Assembly: GCA_937895315.1 (NCBI GenBank)
Contig: CALAWM010000192.1
Coordinates: 1-10,609, forward strand
Direction of reading: 5' to 3'
Length of the DNA stretch: 10,609 nucleotides
DNA from: an uncultured Caryophanales bacterium
GTDB lineage: Bacteria > Bacillota_I > Bacilli_A > RFN20 > CAG-826
The position numbers were made by a program, and so were the translations under genes. Below the pieces are notes generated by a model, which did no database searches, was not told the DNA's origin, and saw nothing but the letters and a program-made list of their open reading frames with translations. This document shows, one piece after another, positions 1-6,232 of this stretch (position 1 is its first letter; the number at the start of each line of letters is the position of its first letter).

Positions 1-50
1 TGCAGCGTGGAATTTAAAAAAAGTGTCCACGTTCTATTTAATTGAGCCTT

Positions 51-78
51 AAAAAGCACATTCACGATGTGCTTTTTT
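51..78 (+). terminator. Rho-independent terminator of an upstream gene
   Basis: An 11-bp stem, AAAAAGCACAT (51-61) pairing with ATGTGCTTTTT (67-77), closes a 5-nt loop and runs into a T tract. It ends a transcript entering from the left. Two frames could supply the tail of that gene: one with a TGA at 43-45 and one with a TAA at 50-52. The visible tail is too short to choose or name it. A second stem, AGCGTGGA (4-11) with TCCACGTT (26-33, one G-U pair), lies just before it. Confidence 0.85.
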
Positions 79-221
79 GTTTTATTGATCATTGTATAAA
101 TATATAAATGTAATCCCATTAATTAAATACAATACAATTTTCCTATTTGTCACATAAATTCTTATTTTTACAAATATAGTCAATAAATATTAATTTAGTA
201 GCGATTTATGACTATTTAATA

Positions 222-227
222 TATACT
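222..227 (+). promoter_or_regulatory. Possible -10 box for the 126-residue gene
   Basis: TATACT lies 24 nt before the ATG at 252 in a very AT-rich spacer. The best -35 at 17-bp spacing (TAGCGA, 199-204) is poor, so this rests mainly on the -10 box and its position. The AAGGAG ribosome binding site at 239-244 follows it. Confidence 0.35.
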
Positions 228-251
228 TTATTTGAAATAAGGAGTGAATTT

Positions 252-632
252 ATGACATTACTAGAGTTTATAGAACTAATAAAAGATGTTCGCTTTGAAG
301 TAAAAGTGTCGGGAGAAGATTTAACGGATTTCCCGAAAGTTTCTGCTCATAAATATGAGTTATCATTTATCGATATCTTGGATCTTACCATCCCTGAAAA
401 CCATCATAAAGAAAGTCAAAAAGTTGAAAGACTAACATTAGAAGAAGCCCTACTTAAATTTGCCGACTATGAAGTCTTTAAGTGGTATGGGTTACGTTTA
501 GGAGTAAACATTATTACTGATTTAGTTCATGATAAATATGTCAGCAGCACAAAAGCCTATCCACTTGTGCTTATTTATTTAGAAGGAGCCTGGGATCCGA
601 CCCACGGCATCATGGACGAAACCCTTAATTAA
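252..632 (+). CDS. Hypothetical protein, 126 aa
   Basis: I do not recognise this family. The start is well supported: AAGGAG at 239-244 sits 7 nt before the ATG, and the frame runs cleanly to TAA. The product looks soluble and acidic, with no signal peptide, no membrane segment and no cysteine. The N-terminal 20 residues (MTLLEFIELIKDV...) look helical. A central stretch around residues 52-75 is rich in Glu and Lys, and the C-terminal third carries alternating hydrophobic residues (about 83-110) and ends in DPTHGIMDETLN. It appears monocistronic, with its own terminator at 699-733 and a converging gene beyond. It could be a small regulatory or phage-like protein, but nothing here shows that. 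Confidence 0.75.
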   Translation: MTLLEFIELIKDVRFEVKVSGEDLTDFPKVSAHKYELSFIDILDLTIPENHHKESQKVERLTLEEALLKFADYEVFKWYGLRLGVNIITDLVHDKYVSSTKAYPLVLIYLEGAWDPTHGIMDETLN

Positions 633-651
633 TTTGTTAAAATTAAATATA

Positions 652-696
652 CACCTAAGGCGGCCTGGGCAGGCATAATTACGATAGTCTTAGGTG
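652..696 (+). ncRNA. Structured RNA-like element in the 3' flank of the 126-aa gene
   Basis: A perfect 8-bp stem pairs CACCTAAG (652-659) with CTTAGGTG (689-696). Inside it is a GC-rich tetraloop hairpin, GCCT (663-666) with AGGC (671-674) around GGGC, then an unpaired strand ATAATTACGATAGT (675-688). It stands out from the AT-rich surroundings and is joined to a terminator with only two bases between. It could be a 3'-UTR element, a small RNA released from the mRNA, or an orphan riboswitch-like fold. It matches no RNA class I can name. The nearest resemblance, the 3' box of ZTP riboswitches, lacks its 5' half here. The strand is inferred from the adjoining T tract. Confidence 0.4.
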
Positions 697-698
697 GG

Positions 699-733
699 GA
701 GCATGCTTTTAGAAATAAAGGGATGCTCTTTTT
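699..733 (+). terminator. Terminator of the 126-aa gene and RNA element
   Basis: GAGCAT (699-704) pairs with ATGCTC (723-728). CTTT (706-709) and AAAG (717-720) extend the stem above a small internal bulge, and TTTTT (729-733) follows. It stops rightward transcription before the converging transporter gene. Confidence 0.75.
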
Positions 734-737
734 ATTA

Positions 738-762
738 ATAAAAAACCCTCATTTTGAGGGTT
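738..762 (-). terminator. Terminator of the PfoR-like transporter gene
   Basis: AACCCTCA (744-751) pairs with TGAGGGTT (755-762) around TTT. Read leftward, the hairpin is followed by a run of T (complement of 741-745). It lies about 30 nt past the stop of the leftward gene. The other side has a weaker T-rich tail, so it may also work rightward. Confidence 0.85.
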
Positions 763-790
763 AATTTGTATTTACACTTGCAAAAAGCGC

Positions 791-1831
791 TTAAATTACT
801 AAATCCTCATCAGAATATAGTTTATATTTTTTAAAGATGAAGTCGACTAAAAACATTAAAGGAATAACCATGGCGAATTGGAACACAAAGATTGATACCC
901 AAGTCATGGGGGTATTTCCCATCGCGGCATAAGTAGCAAATTGCCCTACTAATCCGCTCGTTCCCATCCCGCTACCAATTGGATCAACTTGCATTTTAAA
1001 GACTAAAGTACTAAATGGTCCCAGGATAGCACTTACAATAATGGGTGGTAACCATAGTATCGGTTTCTTTAAGGTGTTCTTAAATTGGAGCATACTCGTT
1101 CCAATTGCCACACTAATTGTTACTCCAATACTATTAGCTTTCCGTCCCATGATGGCAAAACCTAACATATGGACAACGCAGCCGATTAAAGCCGCCCCGC
1201 CAGCAATTCCGCCGATACTAAAGGAGATGGCAATGGCAGCGCTTGATAACGGTGAAGTAAGGAGCACGCCCATTAAGACACTAAGTAATACGCCCATTAG
1301 GAATGGTTGATTGACGGCAGCAACATTGTTCGTAAATTCACCAACAGTCGTTGCAAACCAAGTAATCGGCGTAAATAAGATATAACTAAAAACACTGGCG
1401 AATAAGATCGAAAGTAAAGGAATAACAATAATATCAAACGGTGTTTTCTTTTTAAAGATCAAATCAATAAGTAACATTGTAAATATTACTACAAAATATG
1501 CTACTAACGGATCGGCTTTCGAAAAAAGTAAAGTTGAAGTGGCAATCCCGCCCGCGACTGCGAGACTAATAAGTTTTAAGGCTTCTTTTTTATAGACAAG
1601 GCCAATTCCGACACCAATGCCGACCCCCACTAATGATTTAACAACTGTTGCGACGGCGATAATGGTTGTCCCGGGATTAAAGGTTAGACCAAAAAGCGTC
1701 ATATCGTAATTAACTAAGAGTCCAAGTTGATTAATGATTACCCCAATAATCAAAGTCGCGAATAGTCCATAGACCATTCCGCTCATCGTATCGATAATAA
1801 ATTTCCAAACTTTACTTAAATGCTCTTTCAT
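791..1831 (-). CDS. PfoR/PTS_EIIC_2-type membrane transporter, 346 aa
   Basis: This is a polytopic membrane protein of the PfoR group (COG3641; PTS_EIIC_2-like), related to the membrane subunits of sugar phosphotransferase systems and first noted as a toxin-gene regulator in Clostridium perfringens. Family marks are the Gly-rich segment GSGMGTSGLVGQ (residues 286-297), LTSPLSSAAIA (191-201) and GCVVHMLGFAIMGRK (217-231). About eight to ten hydrophobic segments fill the length, which is normal for the family. A GAGG about 8 nt upstream of the ATG supports the start. No EIIA, EIIB or HPr gene adjoins it, so its substrate and any phosphotransfer role are unknown. It is divergent from a beta-galactosidase remnant, which hints at a former sugar locus but does not prove a galactoside substrate. 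Confidence 0.88.
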   Translation of the reverse strand: MKEHLSKVWKFIIDTMSGMVYGLFATLIIGVIINQLGLLVNYDMTLFGLTFNPGTTIIAVATVVKSLVGVGIGVGIGLVYKKEALKLISLAVAGGIATSTLLFSKADPLVAYFVVIFTMLLIDLIFKKKTPFDIIVIPLLSILFASVFSYILFTPITWFATTVGEFTNNVAAVNQPFLMGVLLSVLMGVLLTSPLSSAAIAISFSIGGIAGGAALIGCVVHMLGFAIMGRKANSIGVTISVAIGTSMLQFKNTLKKPILWLPPIIVSAILGPFSTLVFKMQVDPIGSGMGTSGLVGQFATYAAMGNTPMTWVSIFVFQFAMVIPLMFLVDFIFKKYKLYSDEDLVI

Positions 1832-1850
1832 ATACTAACCTCGGCTATTT

Positions 1851-1856
1851 ATTATA
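1851..1856 (-). promoter_or_regulatory. Candidate -10 box for the PfoR-like gene
   Basis: A perfect TATAAT on the minus strand lies 20 nt before the ATG at 1831, in the short AT-rich gap between two divergent reading frames. No convincing -35 is seen at 16-18 bp, so the call rests on the -10 box and its position. Confidence 0.45.
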
Positions 1857-1884
1857 ACTAAAATAAATTATTAAACTATTTATT

Positions 1885-2562
1885 ATGTTAAAAAAGTTTG
1901 AGAAGTCCACTATGTATCGCCCACCGATTGATAATGAAATGCTCTACTTAAAAGATTATGAAAAAGTCGGAATTAAAGATGCTAAACTTGTCTATCAAAA
2001 GCGATATAAAGATACGTATTCCTTTGATATTATCGCTAAAGACACAAAACTAGGCGAAGTGGATATTACTTACTTATTGGGAGAAACTTTTAAAATTCTC
2101 CTCGACGCAAAGTATAATCATGGCTTAAAAATGCTTGCCCGTTTTGGTATCTCTTTTGATATTGAAAACGAGGAAATAAAATACTTTGGTTACGGACCAC
2201 ATGAATCATATGTTGACCGCCATCAAGGTACAACTTTAGGACTTTACACATTAAAACCAAGTGACAATTATCGCTATATTAAACCCCAAGCCTCGGGGAA
2301 CCATTATGGCGTCTATTTTGTCTTAATGGATGACATAATGATTACGAGTTTAAAACCCTTTGAAACTAGTTTTGATAATATTGATATTTGCTCTTACCCC
2401 TCACATCGTTACATGATTGAAGAAAGCAATGTAAATACATTATATTTAGACTTTATGCAAAGTGGAGTCGGCTCTTATGCCTGTGGTCCGGAATTACTTC
2501 ATAAATACCGGCTTGATGATGACACCATTCACTTTGTGTTAACCTTCTCAAAGAAACAATAA
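1885..2562 (+). pseudogene. C-terminal remnant of a GH2 beta-galactosidase
   Basis: The 225-residue product matches only the last (Bgal_small) domain of LacZ-type enzymes. YRPPIDNE (11-18) corresponds to the domain's RAPTDND mark. GYGPHESYVDR (102-112), PQASGNHYGV (134-143) and GVGSYACGPELLHKY (194-208) follow in the expected order to a natural C terminus. The sugar-binding, jelly-roll and TIM-barrel parts with the two catalytic glutamates are absent, and the upstream gap is only about 50 nt. There is no ribosome binding site before the ATG, and the frame opens only at 1867. Stand-alone small subunits (LacM) exist, but they are longer and begin earlier in the fold. I therefore read this as a 5'-truncated pseudogene, although the surviving frame is intact and so may be recent or still under selection. 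Confidence 0.75.
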
Positions 2563-2639
2563 TATTTGATTATTCTATTTTCTTTTGATTTTATAGTCAT
2601 CTTTTAAAAATGGTCCCTTATTTCTTATTGGTTAATATA

Positions 2640-2648
2640 TGGTAAAAT
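2640..2648 (+). promoter_or_regulatory. Possible extended -10 promoter of the ABC operon
   Basis: TGGTAAAAT fits an extended -10 (TGnTATAAT-like) 27 nt before the ATG at 2676. No good -35 is present. The ribosome binding site is the GTGAGG just after it (about 2663-2668). The 2563-2640 stretch holds no clear terminator for the beta-galactosidase remnant, only a weak AT-only inverted repeat after its stop. Confidence 0.4.
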
Positions 2649-2675
2649 ATTCGCGGTAGGAAGTGAGGTAAGAAG

Positions 2676-3569
2676 ATGGATTATATTGTTGAAGTAAAAA
2701 ATGTTCGGAAAAAGTATAAAACCGCGATCGCCTTAAAAGACGTCACTATGAATATAAGACGCGGGGAAATCTATGGCTTTGTTGGCGAAAATGGGGCTGG
2801 GAAATCAACGATGATTCGGGTTTTGACAAATGTTAATCGTCCCACGAGCGGGGAAGTAATTTTGAATGTTGAAAAAAGATTAGGAAGCATTGCCGCTTTA
2901 GTGGAAACGCCGGCCTTATATCAAAATCAAAATGCGATGAATAATCTTTTATTCCATGCCGACATCTTAGGAATAACCAAAACAAAGGAAGAACTTGAAG
3001 AAATATTGCATCTTGTTGGTCTTGATGATCAAATTGAGAGTCATAAATTAGCTAAAAACTATAGTCTTGGGATGAAGCAACGCTTAAGTATTGCCTTGAT
3101 TCTTTTAAGTAACCCAGAATTTGTCTTACTTGATGAGCCAATGAACGGTCTTGATCCGGTCGGTATCAAAGATATGCGTGACTTAATTTTAAAACTAAAT
3201 AAGGAACACGGCACAACCTTTTTAATATCTAGTCATATACTTAGTGAACTTGATAAGATTGCCACGACTTATGGCTTTATTAGTCATGGGGTATTACTTG
3301 AAGAAATAAGTGCCAAAGATTTACATGAGAAAGCGCGAAGTTATGGCATTGTCAAATTAGCAGCAATTGATGAAAAAGTTTTATCGTTACTGCACGATTT
3401 TAAGCCGGAAGTGCGCGAAAATGCGATTATAATAAGTGGCCATGAAGAAGCGCTGAAAGCCTTACAAATCCTTGGTAAAAATGAAATTATCGTCCTTGAT
3501 TTTGAAACTATTCGCCAAACGATTGAAGACTACTATTTAGAAGTAATTAAGAAAGGGGAAGATGCGTAA
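2676..3569 (+). CDS. ABC transporter ATP-binding protein (ABC-2 exporter type), 297 aa
   Basis: This is the cytoplasmic ATPase that drives the membrane partner encoded next. All nucleotide-binding motifs are intact: Walker A GENGAGKST (37-45), ABC signature YSLGMKQRL (129-137), Walker B FVLLDEP (149-155) followed by the D-loop region MNGLDP, and the H-loop His187 in ISSHILSEL. About 80 residues follow the ATPase core, as in the BcrA/bacitracin and lantibiotic-resistance subgroup of ABC-2 systems, which suggests export or antimicrobial-peptide resistance. The substrate cannot be read from the sequence. The stop overlaps the permease start by one base (TAATG), so the two are translationally coupled. 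No two-component system adjoins. Confidence 0.93.
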   Translation: MDYIVEVKNVRKKYKTAIALKDVTMNIRRGEIYGFVGENGAGKSTMIRVLTNVNRPTSGEVILNVEKRLGSIAALVETPALYQNQNAMNNLLFHADILGITKTKEELEEILHLVGLDDQIESHKLAKNYSLGMKQRLSIALILLSNPEFVLLDEPMNGLDPVGIKDMRDLILKLNKEHGTTFLISSHILSELDKIATTYGFISHGVLLEEISAKDLHEKARSYGIVKLAAIDEKVLSLLHDFKPEVRENAIIISGHEEALKALQILGKNEIIVLDFETIRQTIEDYYLEVIKKGEDA

Positions 3570-4357
3570 TGAATATCTTATTACGGGCTGATTTAAAAAG
3601 ATTATTTAAAGGTAAAGCCCTTTATATCTTAATGGGAGTCGCGTCTTTTTTCGCGACCTTTTCCACCTTAGTGATTGCTTTAGTCGTTAATGTTTTTCAA
3701 GGGATTGAAGGATCAGAACAAATTAAGCAGTTACTCGCTCCCTTACCGCTTTACGTAAGTTCTTTTAGTGTCTTAAATAATATTGGGCTTGCTTTATTAA
3801 TAACTGTGACAATTATTGCTGTCGGTGATTTTTCCCACGCCACCATCCGCAATAAACTGATTGCTGGTCATAAAAGAGAACATATTTTCTTTAGTTCACT
3901 TATTAGTAATTTACTCTTTATGCTTCTTGTCTTAATTGTTTATTCTGGTTTAACATATGTTTTTGCTAGTGCAGTGACTAGTTTTACGCTTGATAGTTTC
4001 CTTGATGTTTTACGATACGCTTTAATCGGCTTTAGCGGCTATTTAGTGCTTTATACGCTCTTGACGGTCACAATGTTTAAGTTTAAAAATGCCTGGGCAC
4101 CTTTACTCTTTATCATTGGAGGAGTGATCGTGCTTTCGCTTATTACTTTCATTGTCGGCATTATCCTTAATACCCTTAATGTGACTTTAAACTTATTACC
4201 TTATTTTATTCCGATAGCCGTGCTTAGTGACATTAATTTCTTGGTCGCAAGTAAGGGTTTAGATCATTTCTATATCTTTACTTTAGTGAATATTTTATAT
4301 GTTACGCTTCTAGTTATCCTTGGTAGAAGTGTCGCCATAAAAACTGATTTTAAATAA
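3569..4357 (+). CDS. ABC-2 family permease, 262 aa
   Basis: This is the membrane half of the exporter. Six hydrophobic segments lie at about residues 17-42, 68-86, 108-135, 150-169, 177-200 and 234-252. After the second, the segment GDFSHATIRNKLIAGHKRE (87-105) matches the cytoplasmic loop typical of ABC-2 permeases (T-I-R-N-x-x-I-x-G-x-x-R). There is no large extracellular domain, so it resembles BcrB-like permeases rather than the larger BceB type. The start is fixed by the TAATG coupling with the ATPase stop and a GGGGAA about 9 nt before it. A strong terminator follows at 4379, so this is a two-gene operon. Confidence 0.9.
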   Translation: MNILLRADLKRLFKGKALYILMGVASFFATFSTLVIALVVNVFQGIEGSEQIKQLLAPLPLYVSSFSVLNNIGLALLITVTIIAVGDFSHATIRNKLIAGHKREHIFFSSLISNLLFMLLVLIVYSGLTYVFASAVTSFTLDSFLDVLRYALIGFSGYLVLYTLLTVTMFKFKNAWAPLLFIIGGVIVLSLITFIVGIILNTLNVTLNLLPYFIPIAVLSDINFLVASKGLDHFYIFTLVNILYVTLLVILGRSVAIKTDFK

Positions 4358-4378
4358 TTATCATCATTTTAGATGATT

Positions 4379-4405
4379 GCCCAAGAACTTAATCTTGGGC
4401 TTTTT
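4379..4405 (+). terminator. Terminator of the ABC operon
   Basis: A perfect 8-bp GC-containing stem, GCCCAAGA (4379-4386) with TCTTGGGC (4393-4400), encloses a 6-nt loop and is followed by TTTTTATTTA. A weak hairpin, TCATC/GATGA (4361-4376), precedes it. A second AT-rich hairpin, ATCATTT/AAATGAT (4425-4441), follows without a T tract and has no clear role. Confidence 0.92.
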
Positions 4406-4473
4406 ATTTAAAAGTTAAAATCAAATCATTTTTCAAATGATGTTTATTAGTGAATATAAGGTTTATATTTGAT

Positions 4474-4502
4474 TTGCAAGTCAATTTATGATTTCATATA
4501 CT
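4474..4502 (+). promoter_or_regulatory. Sigma-70 promoter of the 155-aa membrane protein
   Basis: TTGCAA (4474-4479), a 17-bp spacer and TATACT (4497-4502) form a good vegetative promoter 21 nt before the ATG. An 8-nt inverted repeat, AATCAAAT (4419-4426) and ATTTGATT (4467-4474), touches the -35 box, but in such AT-rich DNA this may be chance. Confidence 0.75.
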
Positions 4503-4523
4503 TATATTAGAAAGGAATAATTT

Positions 4524-4991
4524 ATGGAAAAAAGAAAATTATTTAACGTTATTGCTGCTGGTCTTCTTTTAGTAGCCGTCGTTCTTTGGTTTGCCTTAGC
4601 AGGTGTCAAAGTTGATGGTGGAGACGGAACGTATTCGTTCTTAGATATGACCTTTGGAAAAACCGTTACCGTTTTAGGTGTTGAAGTTGTTATTTTCAAA
4701 TTCAGTGTCATGAACTTATTAACTCTTGTCCTCCTTTTACTCGCCATTGTTGTTGCCATCTTACGCTTCCTTGGCAAAGGCTTATTTAAAGGTGACGGGT
4801 TCTTACTTCTTGGTTTAGCAGTAGTAGCAGTAGTTTTTGTTATTCTCACCAAACAATTCACTGTCATGACCAATGATTCTGTTAAAGAAACATTCGTTAA
4901 AGATTACAAATTAACTGGTGGTGCCATTGCCATTGCCGTCCTTGCTGGACTTGGTGGTGTTGGCGGTCTTCTTGGCGATTACATCAAATAA
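4524..4991 (+). CDS. Four-TM membrane protein of unknown function, 155 aa
   Basis: I do not recognise the family. Four hydrophobic helices are clear, at about residues 6-27, 62-83, 92-109 and 132-150; the last is Gly- and Ala-rich (AGLGGVGGLLG). A polar loop of about 35 residues between helices 1 and 2 contains DGGDGTYSF. The loop between helices 3 and 4 contains TNDSVKETFVKDYK. There is no lipobox or enzymatic motif. AAAGGA at 4511-4516, 7 nt before the ATG, supports the start. It has its own promoter and terminator, so it is a single-gene unit and not part of the ABC exporter operon next door. Confidence 0.82.
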   Translation: MEKRKLFNVIAAGLLLVAVVLWFALAGVKVDGGDGTYSFLDMTFGKTVTVLGVEVVIFKFSVMNLLTLVLLLLAIVVAILRFLGKGLFKGDGFLLLGLAVVAVVFVILTKQFTVMTNDSVKETFVKDYKLTGGAIAIAVLAGLGGVGGLLGDYIK

Positions 4992-5013
4992 GAAATAACA
5001 ACCATATGATACT

Positions 5014-5046
5014 AAAAGATAGCGAATTGCTCGCTATCTTTTTTTT
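5014..5046 (+). terminator. Terminator shared by converging genes
   Basis: A perfect 12-bp stem, AAAAGATAGCGA (5014-5025) with TCGCTATCTTTT (5031-5042), encloses a 5-nt loop and has a long T run on the plus strand. It ends the 155-aa gene. The leftward LacI-type gene's stop codon (5034-5036) lies inside the right arm, so the same hairpin must serve, less well, as that gene's terminator: its T run is only four bases on that strand. Confidence 0.9.
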
Positions 5047-6059
5047 GTTGTATGCCCTTCAACGAGGGAGACATCAACAATTTTTCCGGTCATTTCCTTA
5101 TTATCTTGATCTTTTAGTTTGGTAAATAAGATACTTAATGCTAAATGGGCGGCGCGTGGTTTATCGCCGTCAATCGTTGTTAGTTTCAAGGGATAAATAA
5201 TATCACTTTGTAAATTATCAAAACCGATGATGTTTACATCTTCCGGAACTTTAATGTTTTTTTCACGTAAGTAACCGATGACTTCAAAGGCGATTTGATC
5301 ATTGAAGCAGAAGATGCTGTCGATTTTCTTCGTTACGACATCTAATTCATCCATCAACTCATAGGTTGATCTTCTAGTGTCGTTATGAATAATATTTTCT
5401 AAAGGGACAGTGACCCCATTATTTTTCAAAGCTTTAAGAAAGCCCGCGAGCCGTTCATTATTAATATTTAATGTTTGAGTCACGCCTAGATAGCCAAAAT
5501 TTTTGCCACCTAAATCAAAAAGTTTATAACCGGCAAGTTTTCCGCCGCGGTAATCATTACTAGCTACACTATCAATGCCTAACGAATTCCCAGTCCGTCC
5601 AAGTAAGACAATGGGGGTATTATGATCTTCAAAAAGTTCAATTACTTCTTTAGTAGGAATGACGTAACTGATGACGCCGCTCATCCGGAAACTAATTATT
5701 TCTCGTGCAACTTCAAGTGATAATGTTCCTTCCTTATTTGTTTCAAAGAAAACCATCGGCCGATAGTCGGCTTTCCGTAGTTCATTATTTAAATGATTAT
5801 TCATAATCGCAAAATAAGGATTAACAATGTTATCATAGACGACTGCGACAACCTTAAGCGGGACATTACGTAAAGATCTCGCACTTAAATCAGGAATATA
5901 ACCTAATTGATTGGCGACTTCTTTGACCCGGGCAATTGTTTTTGGGGAAATGTTTGGGGAATTTCGTAACGCTTTTGAAACACTATTCACTGTAATGCCA
6001 ACAACTTCGGCAATATCTTTCAAGGTTACCCGTTCTTTTAATTTACTATTTTTTTCCAT
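5034..6059 (-). CDS. LacI-family transcriptional regulator, 341 aa
   Basis: A sugar-responsive DNA-binding repressor of normal family length. The helix-turn-helix covers residues 11-35 (VTLKDIAEVVGITVNSVSKAL at 11-31), and the hinge helix is YIPDLSARSLR (54-64). Residues 69-341 form the periplasmic-binding-like effector domain, with the conserved segment FCFNDQIAFEV and then VPEDVNIIGFDN. AGGAAG on the minus strand (6068-6073), 8 nt before the ATG, supports the start. It is divergent from the GH43 genes across 173 bp, which points to local control. A LacI-like half-symmetric site, TTAACGATAA, sits at both downstream promoters. The effector is probably an arabinan-derived oligosaccharide or arabinose, by context only. 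CcpA is a less likely identity given the location. Confidence 0.92.
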   Translation of the reverse strand: MEKNSKLKERVTLKDIAEVVGITVNSVSKALRNSPNISPKTIARVKEVANQLGYIPDLSARSLRNVPLKVVAVVYDNIVNPYFAIMNNHLNNELRKADYRPMVFFETNKEGTLSLEVAREIISFRMSGVISYVIPTKEVIELFEDHNTPIVLLGRTGNSLGIDSVASNDYRGGKLAGYKLFDLGGKNFGYLGVTQTLNINNERLAGFLKALKNNGVTVPLENIIHNDTRRSTYELMDELDVVTKKIDSIFCFNDQIAFEVIGYLREKNIKVPEDVNIIGFDNLQSDIIYPLKLTTIDGDKPRAAHLALSILFTKLKDQDNKEMTGKIVDVSLVEGHTTKKR

Positions 6060-6163
6060 ATTTTTGGCTTCCTATTTATCATTATTGCACATATATTGGA
6101 AATTGTGTACATAAATTATGCTTATAAAAATTAATGACCGATGCCTGCCTTTTGTTAAATTAG

Positions 6164-6192
6164 TTGTAAACTTCGTCATTAATTTCTATAAT
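6164..6192 (+). promoter_or_regulatory. Sigma-70 promoter of the GH43 operon
   Basis: TTGTAA (6164-6169), a 17-bp spacer and a perfect TATAAT (6187-6192) give a strong promoter. The predicted transcript start (about 6199) falls inside the LacI-like site at 6197-6206, a position suited to repression. Confidence 0.8.
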
Positions 6193-6196
6193 AAGA

Positions 6197-6206
6197 TTAA
6201 CGATAA
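6197..6206. promoter_or_regulatory. Candidate LacI-type operator 1
   Basis: TTAACGATAA is a 10-mer with central CG and one mismatched pair from a perfect palindrome, the usual form of LacI-family half-sites. It overlaps the predicted transcription start of the GH43 operon. The same 10-mer recurs at 8584-8593 in the next promoter region, preceded in both cases by AAG. Confidence 0.55.
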
Positions 6207-6218
6207 CTCTACTTAATC

Positions 6219-6225
6219 AAAGGAG
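6219..6225 (+). promoter_or_regulatory. Ribosome binding site that decides the first GH43 start
   Basis: AAAGGAG is followed by three in-frame starts: GTG at 6230 (4 nt away), ATG at 6233 (7 nt) and ATG at 6236 (10 nt). The 7-nt spacing equals that of other genes in this window, so ATG 6233 is preferred. The choice changes the signal peptide by only one residue in either direction. Confidence 0.8.
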
Positions 6226-6232
6226 AGCAGTG

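Noticed and set aside
4..33. Inverted repeat AGCGTGGA/TCCACGTT at the window edge as an RNA gene end
   Set aside because: The loop is long, the context is cut off by the window edge, and it may lie inside the tail of a coding gene.
660..674. Possible ZTP (pfl) riboswitch, because CGGCCTGGGCA resembles the conserved CCGCCTGGGCA box
   Set aside because: The 5' half of that riboswitch is missing; upstream is AT-rich spacer and a coding end, and no purine or folate gene follows.
782..795. cre-like palindrome AAGCGCTT at 785-792
   Set aside because: It lies at the 3' end of a leftward gene, away from any promoter, and its flanks fit the cre consensus poorly.
1041..1310. Forward open frame within the PfoR-like gene
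   Set aside because: It is antisense to a recognised conserved protein and has no start signals of its own.
2557..2575. AATAAT/ATTATT inverted repeat after the beta-galactosidase remnant as a terminator
   Set aside because: Six A-T pairs only; it would not form a stable terminator stem.
4425..4441. AT-rich hairpin ATCATTT/AAATGAT as a second terminator or small RNA
   Set aside because: It has no T tract and no GC, and it lies after a strong terminator; too weak to call.
4502..4873. Reverse-strand open frame of 123 codons opposite the four-TM gene
   Set aside because: It is a Thr/Lys/Arg-rich shadow with no ribosome binding site, opposite a gene with good promoter, binding site and membrane helices.
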